A stretch of DNA of 39,681 nt from Spirochaetaceae bacterium (GTDB lineage Bacteria > Spirochaetota > Spirochaetia > Treponematales > Breznakiellaceae): the NCBI GenBank assembly GCA_031279015.1, contig JAITJI010000027.1, positions 1 to 39,681 of the forward strand, written 5' to 3'. The notes beneath the pieces are model-generated. The model had not been told where the DNA came from, made no database searches, and worked only from the letters and a program-made list of their open reading frames with translations. This document shows, one piece after another, positions 1 through 6,725 of the stretch. Position numbers and translations under genes: made by a program. Each line of letters starts with the position of its first letter. Positions within the stretch are counted from its first letter, which is position 1.

Positions 1-1275
1 GTGGCGATCAAGCGCGCCCTCCCCATCCTCCACTCCGGGCCCGGCTGCGGAACCATGGTGGCGGGTTTCTTTGAGCGGTCCACCGGATACTCCGGGGGGA
101 ACACCGCCCCCTGCACAAATTTTTCCGAAACCGATGTGGTTTTTGGCGGGGAAAAAAAACTGGAGGGGATCATCCGCCGTTCCTACCAGGTTCTGGAAAG
201 CGATCTGCAGGTCGTGTTGACCGGCTGTACCTCCGCCATTGTGGGAGACGATGTTAACCATGTCGTAAAAATTTTCAGCGCCGAGGGAAAACCGATTGTG
301 TTTGCCGACACGCCGGGTTTTAAATGCACCAACTACGAAGCCCACAGCCTCGTGGTAAACGCCATCATAGATCAGTACACGGATCGCTTCGCCCGGCATG
401 ACGCGCCCAGGGACCCCATGCTGGTGAACCTCTTCGCGTCCGTCCCCTACCAGGACCCCTTTTGGAAGGGGAATCTGGAAGAGCTAAAACACCTTCTTGA
501 GGGCATAGGACTTACAGTACAGATACTGTTCGGTCCCCGTACAGAGGGTACGGAAGAATGGAGAACCATTCCCCGGGCGAATTTTAACGTCCTTGTTTCA
601 CCCTGGTACGGCCTTGATATTGTCAGGCATCTGGAAGAAAAATACGATCAGCCCTACTTTCAGTTTCCCTACCTTCCCATCGGGGGGAACGAGACAAGCC
701 GGTTCCTGCGGGAACTGGCCGCCTTTGCCGGGGAGCAGGGGGCCGGCATCGACAGTAAAACTGTCGACACGTTCATTAAAAAAGAGGAGGATACGTTTTA
801 TGAAGAAATTGATAACCTTGCGACTTTTCTCCTGGAATTCCGTTACGGGCTTCCCGGCTTTGTGCATATACTCCACGATTCAGGCTATGTGCTGGGAATG
901 GCAAAATTCCTCCTCCACGAAACCGGCATTGTCCCCAAGGAACAGTTTATCACCGATAAAACGCCGGAACAGTACCGGGAAGCAATCCTGAATATTGCCG
1001 CGGGTATTTCCCCCAAGCGGAAGATCCCGGTTTACTTTTACAGCGACGCGGGACTGGCAAGGGAAGTGATTCTGGGCGCGGAACACGAGGGGCGGGGACT
1101 CATCATCGGAAGCGGCTGGGACAAGGAAACGGCGGTGGAAAAAAAGTACGATTTCCTTTCGGCCGCCCTCCCCTCCCCCTACCGCCTGGTGATGACCACG
1201 GGCTACGCGGGGTACCGGGGGGGCCTGCGTCTTATCGAGGATATTTACAACCAGGCCCTGGGAACCTACCGCTAG
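1..1275 (+). CDS. Nitrogenase component 1 beta-like (NifK-like) subunit, 5' partial
   Basis: Nitrogenase component-1 family protein, 424 residues visible. Seen: HSGPGCG (Cys16), Cys38 just before DVVFGGEKKL (46-53), TGCTSAIVGDD (Cys76) and DTPGFKC (Cys109), which correspond to the P-cluster cysteine region of NifD/NifK. The end carries GSGWDKE and GYAGYRGGLRLIEDIY, typical of NifK-like chains. There is no cysteine after 109, so no obvious FeMo-cofactor cysteine; this suggests a beta-type subunit. Cysteine spacing (22 and 38 residues) is shorter than in classical NifD or NifK, pointing to a divergent, group IV-like nitrogenase homologue (inference). The frame is open to base 1 and family members carry extra residues before the first cysteine, so the GTG at base 1 is probably not the true start. 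Followed after 8 nt by a NifB-like gene, probably one operon. It could also be a NifN-like scaffold subunit. Confidence 0.85.
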   Translation: MAIKRALPILHSGPGCGTMVAGFFERSTGYSGGNTAPCTNFSETDVVFGGEKKLEGIIRRSYQVLESDLQVVLTGCTSAIVGDDVNHVVKIFSAEGKPIVFADTPGFKCTNYEAHSLVVNAIIDQYTDRFARHDAPRDPMLVNLFASVPYQDPFWKGNLEELKHLLEGIGLTVQILFGPRTEGTEEWRTIPRANFNVLVSPWYGLDIVRHLEEKYDQPYFQFPYLPIGGNETSRFLRELAAFAGEQGAGIDSKTVDTFIKKEEDTFYEEIDNLATFLLEFRYGLPGFVHILHDSGYVLGMAKFLLHETGIVPKEQFITDKTPEQYREAILNIAAGISPKRKIPVYFYSDAGLAREVILGAEHEGRGLIIGSGWDKETAVEKKYDFLSAALPSPYRLVMTTGYAGYRGGLRLIEDIYNQALGTYR

Positions 1276-1283
1276 GGAAGAGC

Positions 1284-2198
1284 ATGAATAAACAGTTAAC
1301 CCATATTGCAAACCAGCACCCCTGTTTTTCCGCGGCCGCTTCGGGAAAGGCGCTGATGACCCACGGCAGAATCCACCTGCCGGTAAGCCCGGTCTGCAAT
1401 ATCCGGTGCCGGTTCTGCGAACGCAGTTTCAACAAAACCGAAAACAGACCCGGAGTAACGGCGGGCATCCTCAAGCCGGAAGCGGCCGTAAGCCTGGTGC
1501 GCGGCGCCCTTAAACTCTGCCCGGAAATTTCCGTGGCGGGCATTGCCGGCCCCGGCGACACCCTGGCAAGCCCCCATGCCCTGGAAACCTTCCGGCGCAT
1601 ACACCGGGAATTCCCCCGGCTCATCAAATGCCTGAGTACCAACGGCCTCCTTCTGGAAAAATACGCGGAAGATCTTTTCCGCGCGGGGGTTAAAACCATA
1701 ACCGTAACGGTAAACGCGGTAGACCCGGTCATACTGGACCGGATCTGCTCCCGGGTCATTCTTGACGGAAAGGTCTATGAGGGAACCGAAGGGGCGGCCA
1801 TCCTTATTGAGGCCCAGGAACGGGGCATCAGAAAAGCTGCGGAAACGGGAATGTTGATCAAGATCAATATCGTCTTGATTCCGCCGATCAACGGCGGGCA
1901 TATCGCCGAAATAGCCGGAAGGGTAAAAGAACGGGGAGTGGCCCTCATCAACATCATTCCCCTCATCCCCCAGTATGAGTTTGCCGGCTTTGACGCGCCG
2001 GACTGTATAGAACTCTCCCTTGCCCGAAAGGATGCAGAGGCTTTTTTGCCGGTCTTCCGCCACTGCCGGCACTGCCGGGCCGACGCCTGCGGCCTCCTCG
2101 GTAAGGAGAACCTCACATCCCGCCTGTCAGGGCTGCTCCCGGAGGAACTCCGGAACGGCGCGTATCAGGAAGCGGAACAGACCTTTTCACACGGATAG
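1284..2198 (+). CDS. nifB: NifB-like radical SAM protein (nitrogenase cofactor core synthesis)
   Basis: 304-residue radical SAM protein of the NifB type. NifB builds the NifB-co [8Fe-9S-C] cluster precursor of nitrogenase cofactors, using S-adenosylmethionine. Seen: HPCFS near residue 13, the radical SAM cluster motif CNIRCRFC (about 38-45), AGIAGPGD, CLSTNG, TVTVNAVDP and INIIPLIPQYEF, all in the order found in NifB. A further cysteine/histidine group (HCRHCRADACG) lies near 262-272, matching the C-terminal cluster ligands of NifB. It is the short form lacking a fused NifX domain; that domain is encoded by the next gene. SD GGGAAGAG directly precedes the ATG. A CDNCNRxxD-type variant is replaced here by CERSF, so the second-cluster ligands differ in part from classical NifB. 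Confidence in the family is high; activity is inferred. Confidence 0.88.
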   Translation: MNKQLTHIANQHPCFSAAASGKALMTHGRIHLPVSPVCNIRCRFCERSFNKTENRPGVTAGILKPEAAVSLVRGALKLCPEISVAGIAGPGDTLASPHALETFRRIHREFPRLIKCLSTNGLLLEKYAEDLFRAGVKTITVTVNAVDPVILDRICSRVILDGKVYEGTEGAAILIEAQERGIRKAAETGMLIKINIVLIPPINGGHIAEIAGRVKERGVALINIIPLIPQYEFAGFDAPDCIELSLARKDAEAFLPVFRHCRHCRADACGLLGKENLTSRLSGLLPEELRNGAYQEAEQTFSHG

Positions 2199-2208
2199 GA
2201 GGAGCGGT

Positions 2209-2562
2209 ATGGCGTGGAGAATTGCCCTGGCGAGTATTGACGATGTCCTGGTAACCGAACACTTTGGCCGCTCAAAGTGGTTTTATATTAGGGACGTAGA
2301 AGCGGACGGAACAAGCAGATCCCTTGGCAGGCGGGATGTACAGCCCCTCTGCAGCAACTGTGAAGATTCCAATCCTGGAGAATTCAGCGTGGAACCCTTT
2401 CTGGACTGCACGGCGGTGTTAACCGCAAAGATAGGCCCCGGTCCGCAAAAGAAACTTGAGGCCGCGGGGATCTCCGTCTTTGAAGGACCGGCGGTCATCG
2501 ACGAGGCCGTAAAAAAACTTGCGGCCTACTATGTGAGGACCAGGCATCCGCAAAACGCCTGA
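2209..2562 (+). CDS. NifX/NafY-like dinitrogenase iron-molybdenum cofactor binding protein
   Basis: 117-residue protein of the dinitrogenase Fe-Mo cofactor biosynthesis domain family (NifX, NafY, NifB C-terminus). Members bind or carry NifB-co or FeMo-co. Seen: IALASIDDVLVTEHFGRS at the N-terminus (the family's beta-strand plus HFG motif), then DVQPLC-x2-C, FLDCTAVLTAKIGPGPQKKLEAAGI-type core (split here: LDCTAVLTAKIG, LEAAGISVFEG). The ATG at 2209 has a strong SD (AGGAGGAG, 2197-2204) and starts 10 nt after the NifB-like stop, so the three genes look co-transcribed. The frame is open further upstream but that part lacks homology and overlaps the previous gene. The separate NifB and NifX domains together resemble a split version of the fused NifB-NifX protein of many diazotrophs. 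Confidence 0.85.
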   Translation: MAWRIALASIDDVLVTEHFGRSKWFYIRDVEADGTSRSLGRRDVQPLCSNCEDSNPGEFSVEPFLDCTAVLTAKIGPGPQKKLEAAGISVFEGPAVIDEAVKKLAAYYVRTRHPQNA

Positions 2563-2598
2563 TTGCACAGCCCGGCGGGGCTCCTCCCCGGAGAACCT

Positions 2599-3033
2599 TC
2601 AGCCGAATTCCCCGGCGAACTTGACCTCATCGCAGTATTCACAGCGGTAGGTTCGCTGTTCAGGATTCTCCAGGTGAAAAATATGGGGGATGTACTTCTC
2701 CGTAGAGGTGATGCACCGGGGGTTTTTGCAGATGAGCACATCCTGTACCCGTTCGGGAAGTTTGAGTTTTATTTTTTCGGTGATCAACTCTTCTTCGATG
2801 ATGTTCACCGTAATGTTCGGATCGATAAGACCCAGAATATCAAAATTGATAGCAATGGTGTTATCGATCTTGATAATATCCTTGCGGCCCATCCGTCCGG
2901 AACTGGCGTTAACCACAAAGGCTACCGTGTAGAGGGCCTTGTCAAGGCCAAGCCAGTTGAAGATCCGGATGCCCTGCCCTGCCTTTATGTGATCAATGAC
3001 GATCCCGTTTTTTATTTCATCGATGTTTAGCAT
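2599..3033 (-). CDS. pyrI: Aspartate carbamoyltransferase regulatory chain PyrI
   Basis: 144-residue regulatory subunit of aspartate transcarbamoylase, which binds CTP/ATP and gives allosteric control of the first committed step of pyrimidine synthesis. Seen: N-terminal nucleotide-binding part with NGIVIDHI and the [10 protein letters not shown] segment, then the C-terminal zinc domain with Cys102, Cys107, Cys131 and Cys134 (CX4C-X23-CX2C), the PyrI zinc site that contacts PyrB. Length is close to the usual 150 residues. The start overlaps the pyrB stop by 7 nt, so it is translationally coupled downstream of pyrB. The gene ends 36 nt from the convergent NifX-like gene; the GC-rich gap (2563-2598) has short inverted repeats but no T-tract, so no clear terminator. 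Confidence 0.96.
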   Translation of the reverse strand: MLNIDEIKNGIVIDHIKAGQGIRIFNWLGLDKALYTVAFVVNASSGRMGRKDIIKIDNTIAINFDILGLIDPNITVNIIEEELITEKIKLKLPERVQDVLICKNPRCITSTEKYIPHIFHLENPEQRTYRCEYCDEVKFAGEFG

Positions 3034-3956
3034 GGTACTACTCCTAAAATTGATGACAGTAAGGCCATCCGCACATACATACCGTATTTTGCCTGCCTGA
3101 AGTAAGCCGCCCGGGGATCATCGTCCACTTCCACGGCGATCTCGTTAACCCGGGGAAGGGGATGGAGGACGATCATATTGCTTCGGGCAAGGGCCATTTT
3201 ATCAGCCTTTAGGATGTAGCTGTCCTTAAGGCGGATATAATCCTCTTCGTTGAAGAAACGCTCCCGCTGCACCCGGGTCATGTAGAGCACATCCAAGTCC
3301 CCTATCACCTCCTCAAGACTCCCCGTTTCCTGGTAAGGAACCCCCGCTTTGGACAGAATGCCCTGGGTGATATAATCCGGCGCCGTGAGTTCCGGGGGAG
3401 ATATGAAGACGAGATGCGTACCGGAATACCGGGCCAGGGCTTTAGCCAGGGAGTGGACGGTGCGGCCAAACTTAAGGTCCCCGCAGAAACCCACGGTGAG
3501 GTTCCGGATATCCCCCCGGAGCCGCCGGATGGTGAGCAGGTCTGTCAGGGTCTGGGTCGGGTGATGGTGGCCGCCGTCTCCGGCATTGATCACCGGTACA
3601 CCGGAATACCGGGAGGCCAGAAGTGCCGCCCCTTCCTTGGGGTTCCGCATGACTATCGCATCGGCGTAACTTGCCGCCATCCTGACCGTATCGGCCAGGC
3701 TCTCCCCCTTGGCGGCGGAACTGGAACCGGGGTCCGCAAAGCCAAGGCAGCTTCCCCCCAGGCGCAGCATGGCCGCCTCAAAACTCAACCGGGTCCGGGT
3801 ACTTGGTTCAAAGAACAGGGTGGCCAGCAGTTTCCCCCGGCAGCATTCCCCAAAACGCTCCGGCTCTCCCTCGATTCTCTCGGCAAGGCTGAATAGTTCT
3901 TCCATCTCCCCAATCGAAAAATTGCCCGGCTCCACCAGGCTCCGTCCCTTGAGCAT
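3027..3956 (-). CDS. pyrB: Aspartate carbamoyltransferase catalytic chain PyrB
   Basis: 309-residue catalytic subunit; makes N-carbamoyl-aspartate from carbamoyl phosphate and aspartate in the cytoplasm. Seen: carbamoyl-phosphate loop [16 protein letters not shown] with STRTR at 52-56, the Lys83 loop (SSAAKGES), [10 protein letters not shown] with HPTQ at 132-135, [13 protein letters not shown], and HPLPRVNEI near the C-terminus. Length matches the PyrB family that pairs with PyrI. SD GGGAGGGG lies just before the ATG at 3956. The gene is preceded by a leader with a 31-codon ORF and an intrinsic terminator (3996-4118), so expression is probably set by transcription attenuation. A small hairpin (AGGACC-gcaca-GGTCCT, 3975-3991) stands between that terminator and the SD. 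Confidence 0.97.
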   Translation of the reverse strand: MLKGRSLVEPGNFSIGEMEELFSLAERIEGEPERFGECCRGKLLATLFFEPSTRTRLSFEAAMLRLGGSCLGFADPGSSSAAKGESLADTVRMAASYADAIVMRNPKEGAALLASRYSGVPVINAGDGGHHHPTQTLTDLLTIRRLRGDIRNLTVGFCGDLKFGRTVHSLAKALARYSGTHLVFISPPELTAPDYITQGILSKAGVPYQETGSLEEVIGDLDVLYMTRVQRERFFNEEDYIRLKDSYILKADKMALARSNMIVLHPLPRVNEIAVEVDDDPRAAYFRQAKYGMYVRMALLSSILGVVPC

Positions 3957-3974
3957 AACCCCTCCCCGTATTTC

Positions 3975-3991
3975 AGGACCGCACAGGTCCT
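3975..3991 (-). other. Hairpin between attenuator and pyrB ribosome-binding site
   Basis: Perfect 6-bp inverted repeat AGGACC / GGTCCT with a 5-nt loop, 8 to 15 nt upstream of the pyrB Shine-Dalgarno sequence. It could stabilise the 5' end of the read-through mRNA or affect translation initiation. Role is inference. Confidence 0.5.
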
Positions 3992-3995
3992 TTGC

Positions 3996-4021
3996 AAAAA
4001 AAAACCGCCCAAAAAGGCGGT
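3996..4021 (-). terminator. Candidate attenuator terminator of pyrBI leader
   Basis: On the minus strand ACCGCC-TTTTTG-GGCGGT forms a 6-bp GC-rich stem with a 6-nt loop, followed at once by nine T residues (4004-3996). It is a textbook intrinsic terminator, yet it sits 40 nt upstream of the pyrB ATG, inside the leader of the transcript. It begins 2 nt after the stop codon of the leader ORF, so a ribosome following RNA polymerase closely would block stem formation. Confidence 0.82.
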
Positions 4022-4022
4022 G

Positions 4023-4118
4023 TCAATATCCTAGAAAATCAAACAATCCGGCCAAACCCACAAAACCGGCGATACTCCAAATAACCATACACCCTGTTTT
4101 TTCTGTTTTTGCTTTCAT
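4023..4118 (-). CDS. Candidate pyrBI leader peptide (31 aa)
   Basis: 31-codon ORF starting ATG at 4118 and stopping TGA at 4025-4023. The peptide starts MKAKTEKTGC, has a hydrophobic middle (MVIWSIAGFVGLAGLF) and ends DFLGY. A weak SD-like GGGAAG stands 2-3 nt upstream of the ATG. The second half of the ORF is rich in T runs (TTTT, TTT, TTT, TTTT) immediately before the attenuator stem. In E. coli pyrBI the leader peptide PyrL is translated while polymerase pauses at U-rich sites; low UTP keeps the ribosome close and prevents termination. The same geometry is seen here. No sequence similarity to PyrL is claimed. The hydrophobic stretch means it could instead be a real small membrane protein. 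Confidence 0.55.
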   Translation of the reverse strand: MKAKTEKTGCMVIWSIAGFVGLAGLFDFLGY

Positions 4119-4140
4119 GCTTCCCGCATCCGACGAGTCG

Positions 4141-4170
4141 ATACTAGCATACCTGCCCTCGGAAAGACAA
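4141..4170 (-). promoter_or_regulatory. Candidate promoter of pyrBI leader
   Basis: Minus-strand TTGTCT (4170-4165) and TAGTAT (4146-4141) with an 18-bp spacer, 23 nt ahead of the leader ORF. Matches sigma-70 consensus in part (TTGnCn, TAnnAT). It lies just after the merR terminator-like hairpin, so pyrBI probably has its own promoter. Confidence 0.45.
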
Positions 4171-4176
4171 GTCTTC

Positions 4177-4201
4177 CAAAAGAGAATCCCGGCTACCGGG
4201 A
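4177..4201 (-). terminator. Candidate terminator of merR-like gene
   Basis: Minus-strand TCCCGG-TAG-CCGGGA (6-bp stem, 3-nt loop containing the stop codon of the MerR gene) followed by TTCTCTTTT. The T-tract is interrupted, so strength is uncertain. Confidence 0.4.
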
Positions 4202-4705
4202 CCCTTCGAGGGATGTGCCGCCGGCATCGGAGGAACGGATATCCCTCAGGCCGGGGTTACTCATGAATTCACAGCGGTCGGTAAATTCACAGCTTTCACA
4301 GGCGGCGCCGGGACAGGCCTGAAAATCATCCTTAGCCTCCTCAATCTGCCGCATGTGCCATTCCAGTTCCCGGATCAGAACCTCAATATCCTTTATACGC
4401 TGAAGATTCCGGCTGATCAGGACCCGGTACTGTTTGAGCAATTCCAGCCGGCGCTTCTGCCCCGAGGCATCCTCATTGCCCATCCGGATGATATTGCCTA
4501 TCTCATCAAGCTGCAGGCCATATTTCTTCAGTTGTACGATCCGGGTGATATATATCAGATCCTTATCGGAATAACACCGCTGACCCCCGTCGGTCCGGGG
4601 CTGAGTTTTGAGGAGTCCCAACCCTTCATAGTACCGGACCGTCCGGGTGGTAACATTCGCCCGGCGGGCCAATTCTCCAATTCGGTAAACCTTTTCATCC
4701 TCCAC
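4193..4705 (-). CDS. MerR-family transcriptional regulator with C-terminal cysteine cluster
   Basis: About 170-residue regulator. The N-terminal MerR winged-helix DNA-binding domain is clear: YRIGELARRANVTTRTVRYY, then GLGLL and RTDGGQRCYSDKDL, followed by a long coiled-coil dimerisation helix (LLKQYRVLISRNLQRIKDIE region). The C-terminus has a compact cysteine group, CPGAACESCEFTDRC (five Cys with one more nearby residue pattern CX4CX2CX5C), which could bind a metal, Fe-S cluster or redox signal. Start: GTG at 4705 has SD GGAGG with 8-nt spacing; an in-frame GTG at 4720 is the alternative and would add five residues. It is transcribed away from the kinase-BMP operon, and the shared upstream region carries dyads and a 19-bp-spacer promoter typical of MerR targets, so control of that operon is plausible (inference). 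Confidence 0.88.
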   Translation of the reverse strand: MEDEKVYRIGELARRANVTTRTVRYYEGLGLLKTQPRTDGGQRCYSDKDLIYITRIVQLKKYGLQLDEIGNIIRMGNEDASGQKRRLELLKQYRVLISRNLQRIKDIEVLIRELEWHMRQIEEAKDDFQACPGAACESCEFTDRCEFMSNPGLRDIRSSDAGGTSLEGSR

Positions 4706-4725
4706 CGGAAGATCCTCCACCGTCT

Positions 4726-4754
4726 ACCCTATCACAGGGACCCCGGAGCCACAA
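4726..4754 (-). promoter_or_regulatory. Candidate merR promoter
   Basis: Minus-strand TTGTGG (4754-4749), 17-bp spacer, TAGGGT (4731-4726). A start near 4719 would fall after the GTG at 4720 and supports initiation at GTG 4705. Weak match. Confidence 0.3.
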
Positions 4755-4954
4755 GCCGCCGGAAACCGGATTCTGCCCCGGGACCCGCTGATCCGCAAAA
4801 CCCCGGGGCTGTAAAACAAACCCTGTCGGGCCGGGGCGCCGGTTTCCAGGTCCTCTAACAGATCCGCAGAAAACATTTTAAGAGGGATCGTTCCATGGCA
4901 AGATAAAACATAAATGGCAATAAAAAAACCGTGTGCCCTATCTGCATTAACCCT

Positions 4955-4976
4955 TCCCTTTTCCGCACAAAAGGGA
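4955..4976. repeat. Perfect 8-bp inverted repeat in merR-kinase intergenic region
   Basis: TCCCTTTT-ccgcac-AAAAGGGA. No T-tract follows on either strand, so it is not a typical terminator; it may be a regulator binding site or an RNA hairpin. The 468-bp gap 4721-5188 otherwise becomes AT-rich toward the operon. Confidence 0.5.
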
Positions 4977-4999
4977 TCTGCGGATTCCTGCCTTCCCAA

Positions 5000-5040
5000 A
5001 AAGTTGGCGTTGACGTTAAAGGTCAACTTTATGGTACAGA
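5000..5040 (+). promoter_or_regulatory. Overlapping dyads within a MerR-type long-spacer promoter
   Basis: Two overlapping inverted repeats: AAAGTTG (5000-5006) with CAACTTT (5024-5030), and GTTGAC (5009-5014) with GTCAAC (5022-5027). A -35-like TTGACG (5010-5015) and a -10-like TACAGA (5035-5040) are 19 bp apart. MerR regulators characteristically bind dyads inside 19-20-bp spacers and untwist the promoter. This makes the site a candidate operator for the adjacent MerR protein; binding is inference. Confidence 0.45.
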
Positions 5041-5117
5041 TTCTACACAATTCAATTTCAAAAAAATTTACAAAATAATTTTCAACAGAAAAACTGCTGT
5101 AGTCCTGGTTATAATTA

Positions 5118-5146
5118 TTGACATTACGGCAAAACCTGCGTATATT
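5118..5146 (+). promoter_or_regulatory. Strong sigma-70-type promoter of kinase-BMP operon
   Basis: TTGACA (5118-5123), 17-bp spacer, TATATT (5141-5146): consensus -35, near-consensus -10, in an AT-rich stretch. Predicted start near 5153, about 36 nt before the GTG of the kinase gene, with SD AGGGAGGAGG at 5171-5180. Confidence 0.75.
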
Positions 5147-5188
5147 TTTATTAATACTATTTTGCATCTGAGGGAGGAGGTTTAGCCG

Positions 5189-6682
5189 GTGCTCCTGGTT
5201 GTTGATATTGGAACATCGAATTTCAAGACGGCTATCTTCGATTACAAGGGGAACTGCCGGAACATGGTTACCCTTCCCGTGTCCACAATTGCTGCGGAGG
5301 ATGCCGCCGGCGATGCGAATAACGCCGGCGGCGGATCCCCGGTGGAGGCCGACCCGGCGGAGTGGCTCCGGGCCTTTGCCGGGGCCGTATCCCGGCTTGG
5401 TTCCCTCTCCGGGGTGGAGGCGGTGGTGATAAGCGGGAACGGTCCCACCCTGACGCCGGTGACCGGGACTCCCGCCATAGCCGGGGGGAACTTGAGCCTT
5501 CCCGCAGGAATGGCCCGGCTCTGGCTTGACCGGCGGGCGGAGGCGGAGGCGAAAATTGTTTCCGCCCTGGCCGGTGGTTTTGTGGACCCCGGTTTTTTCC
5601 TCCCCAAGGCCCTGCTGCTGAAAAAACAGGATCCGGAACTCTATGAAAAAACCCGGGCTTTCCTCTCCCCTGCGGAATACCTGGCCTGCGCCCTGACCGG
5701 AGAGGCCCGCACGGTATTTCCCTCCACGGGTTTTGACCAGTGGTACTGGACCGGAAAACTCCTGGACACTGCGGGACTTGACCGGGATAAATTCCCTCCC
5801 TTCATCGCGCCGGGGGATTGTATCGGTGTCATCTCCGGCGCTGCAGCTTCCCTGTTCGGGTTTTCCGGAAATGTACAGGTGATAGCCGGCGGACCCGACT
5901 TTTTTGTTTCAATCCTCGGTTCCGGCGCCATCCTGCCCGGCGCAGCCTGCAATCGTACCGGCACCTCCGAGGGAATCAACCTCTGTACCGAAAACCGGAT
6001 CCGTGACAACCGGCTTATGTGTTACGGCCACCCCGTCCGCCCCTATTGGAACCTTTCGGGGATCATCTCCACCTCGGGCCGGGCCATTCGCTGGGGGCGG
6101 GAACTTTTGGGAATGGAGGGACTCCCCTACGCCGCCTTTTACGCCCTTGCCGATACAGCCCCCGCCGGAGCGGGGGGCCTTCTCTTCCTTCCCTACCTGG
6201 CCGGAGAGCGGGCGCCCGTCTGGAATCCCCGGGCCCGGGGCGTTTTTATGGGCCTCAGCCTCTCCAGCAGCCGGCGGGAACTGGCCCGGGCCATCGTCGA
6301 GGGGGTCTGCTTTGCCATCCGGGACGTGATAGGCGTCATGGAGGAAACAGGGGCCCCTGTACGGGAGCTGCGGGTTTCCGGCGGTCCCGGGGAAAGCGCC
6401 GTGTTTAACCAGCTTAAGGCCGATATTTCGGGCCGGCGGGTTTTGCTCCCCCCCCGGCGGGACGCCGAACTCCTGGGACTTACGGCGCTGGGCGCTGTAG
6501 CGGCGGGCAAATACGCCTCACCGGAGGAAGCCGCCGGCGTCATGGTGACCATCACCGGGGAGTACATTCCGGATGAAGGCAGGGCCTCCCTCTACGAAGG
6601 GATGTTTGAACGGTACCGCGGATTATACCGGAGCCTCAAGGATCAATTTGCGGAATATTCCGATTCGGCGCAGGCTCATTGA
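5189..6682 (+). CDS. FGGY-family carbohydrate kinase
   Basis: 497-residue sugar kinase of the FGGY family (xylulokinase/ribulokinase/gluconokinase fold); phosphorylates a sugar or polyol with ATP. Seen: N-terminal phosphate loop VVDIGTSNFKTAIF, LWLDRR (110-116, position of the family WxDxR motif), GGPDFF with the catalytic-position Asp237, the signature LPYLAGERAPVWNPRARG, and the adenosine loop VSGGPGESAVFNQLKADISG. Length is normal for the family. GTG start at 5189 with a near-perfect SD eight bases upstream. It is the first gene of a five-gene operon with a BMP-type ABC importer, so it probably phosphorylates the imported compound or the pentose released from it. The substrate cannot be told from the sequence; xylulokinase-like is the nearest visual match. 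Confidence 0.9.
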   Translation: MLLVVDIGTSNFKTAIFDYKGNCRNMVTLPVSTIAAEDAAGDANNAGGGSPVEADPAEWLRAFAGAVSRLGSLSGVEAVVISGNGPTLTPVTGTPAIAGGNLSLPAGMARLWLDRRAEAEAKIVSALAGGFVDPGFFLPKALLLKKQDPELYEKTRAFLSPAEYLACALTGEARTVFPSTGFDQWYWTGKLLDTAGLDRDKFPPFIAPGDCIGVISGAAASLFGFSGNVQVIAGGPDFFVSILGSGAILPGAACNRTGTSEGINLCTENRIRDNRLMCYGHPVRPYWNLSGIISTSGRAIRWGRELLGMEGLPYAAFYALADTAPAGAGGLLFLPYLAGERAPVWNPRARGVFMGLSLSSSRRELARAIVEGVCFAIRDVIGVMEETGAPVRELRVSGGPGESAVFNQLKADISGRRVLLPPRRDAELLGLTALGAVAAGKYASPEEAAGVMVTITGEYIPDEGRASLYEGMFERYRGLYRSLKDQFAEYSDSAQAH

Positions 6683-6725
6683 CAATATTGAAAACCTTGA
6701 AAACAAGAAATATAAGGAAGGGTAT

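Noticed and set aside
2563-2598. Shared terminator between NifX-like gene and pyrI
   Set aside because: GC-rich inverted repeats exist, but no T-tract on either strand.
4724-5167. 147-codon minus-strand frame between merR and the kinase
   Set aside because: Covers promoters and dyads, with Asn/Lys-rich AT sequence and no homology.
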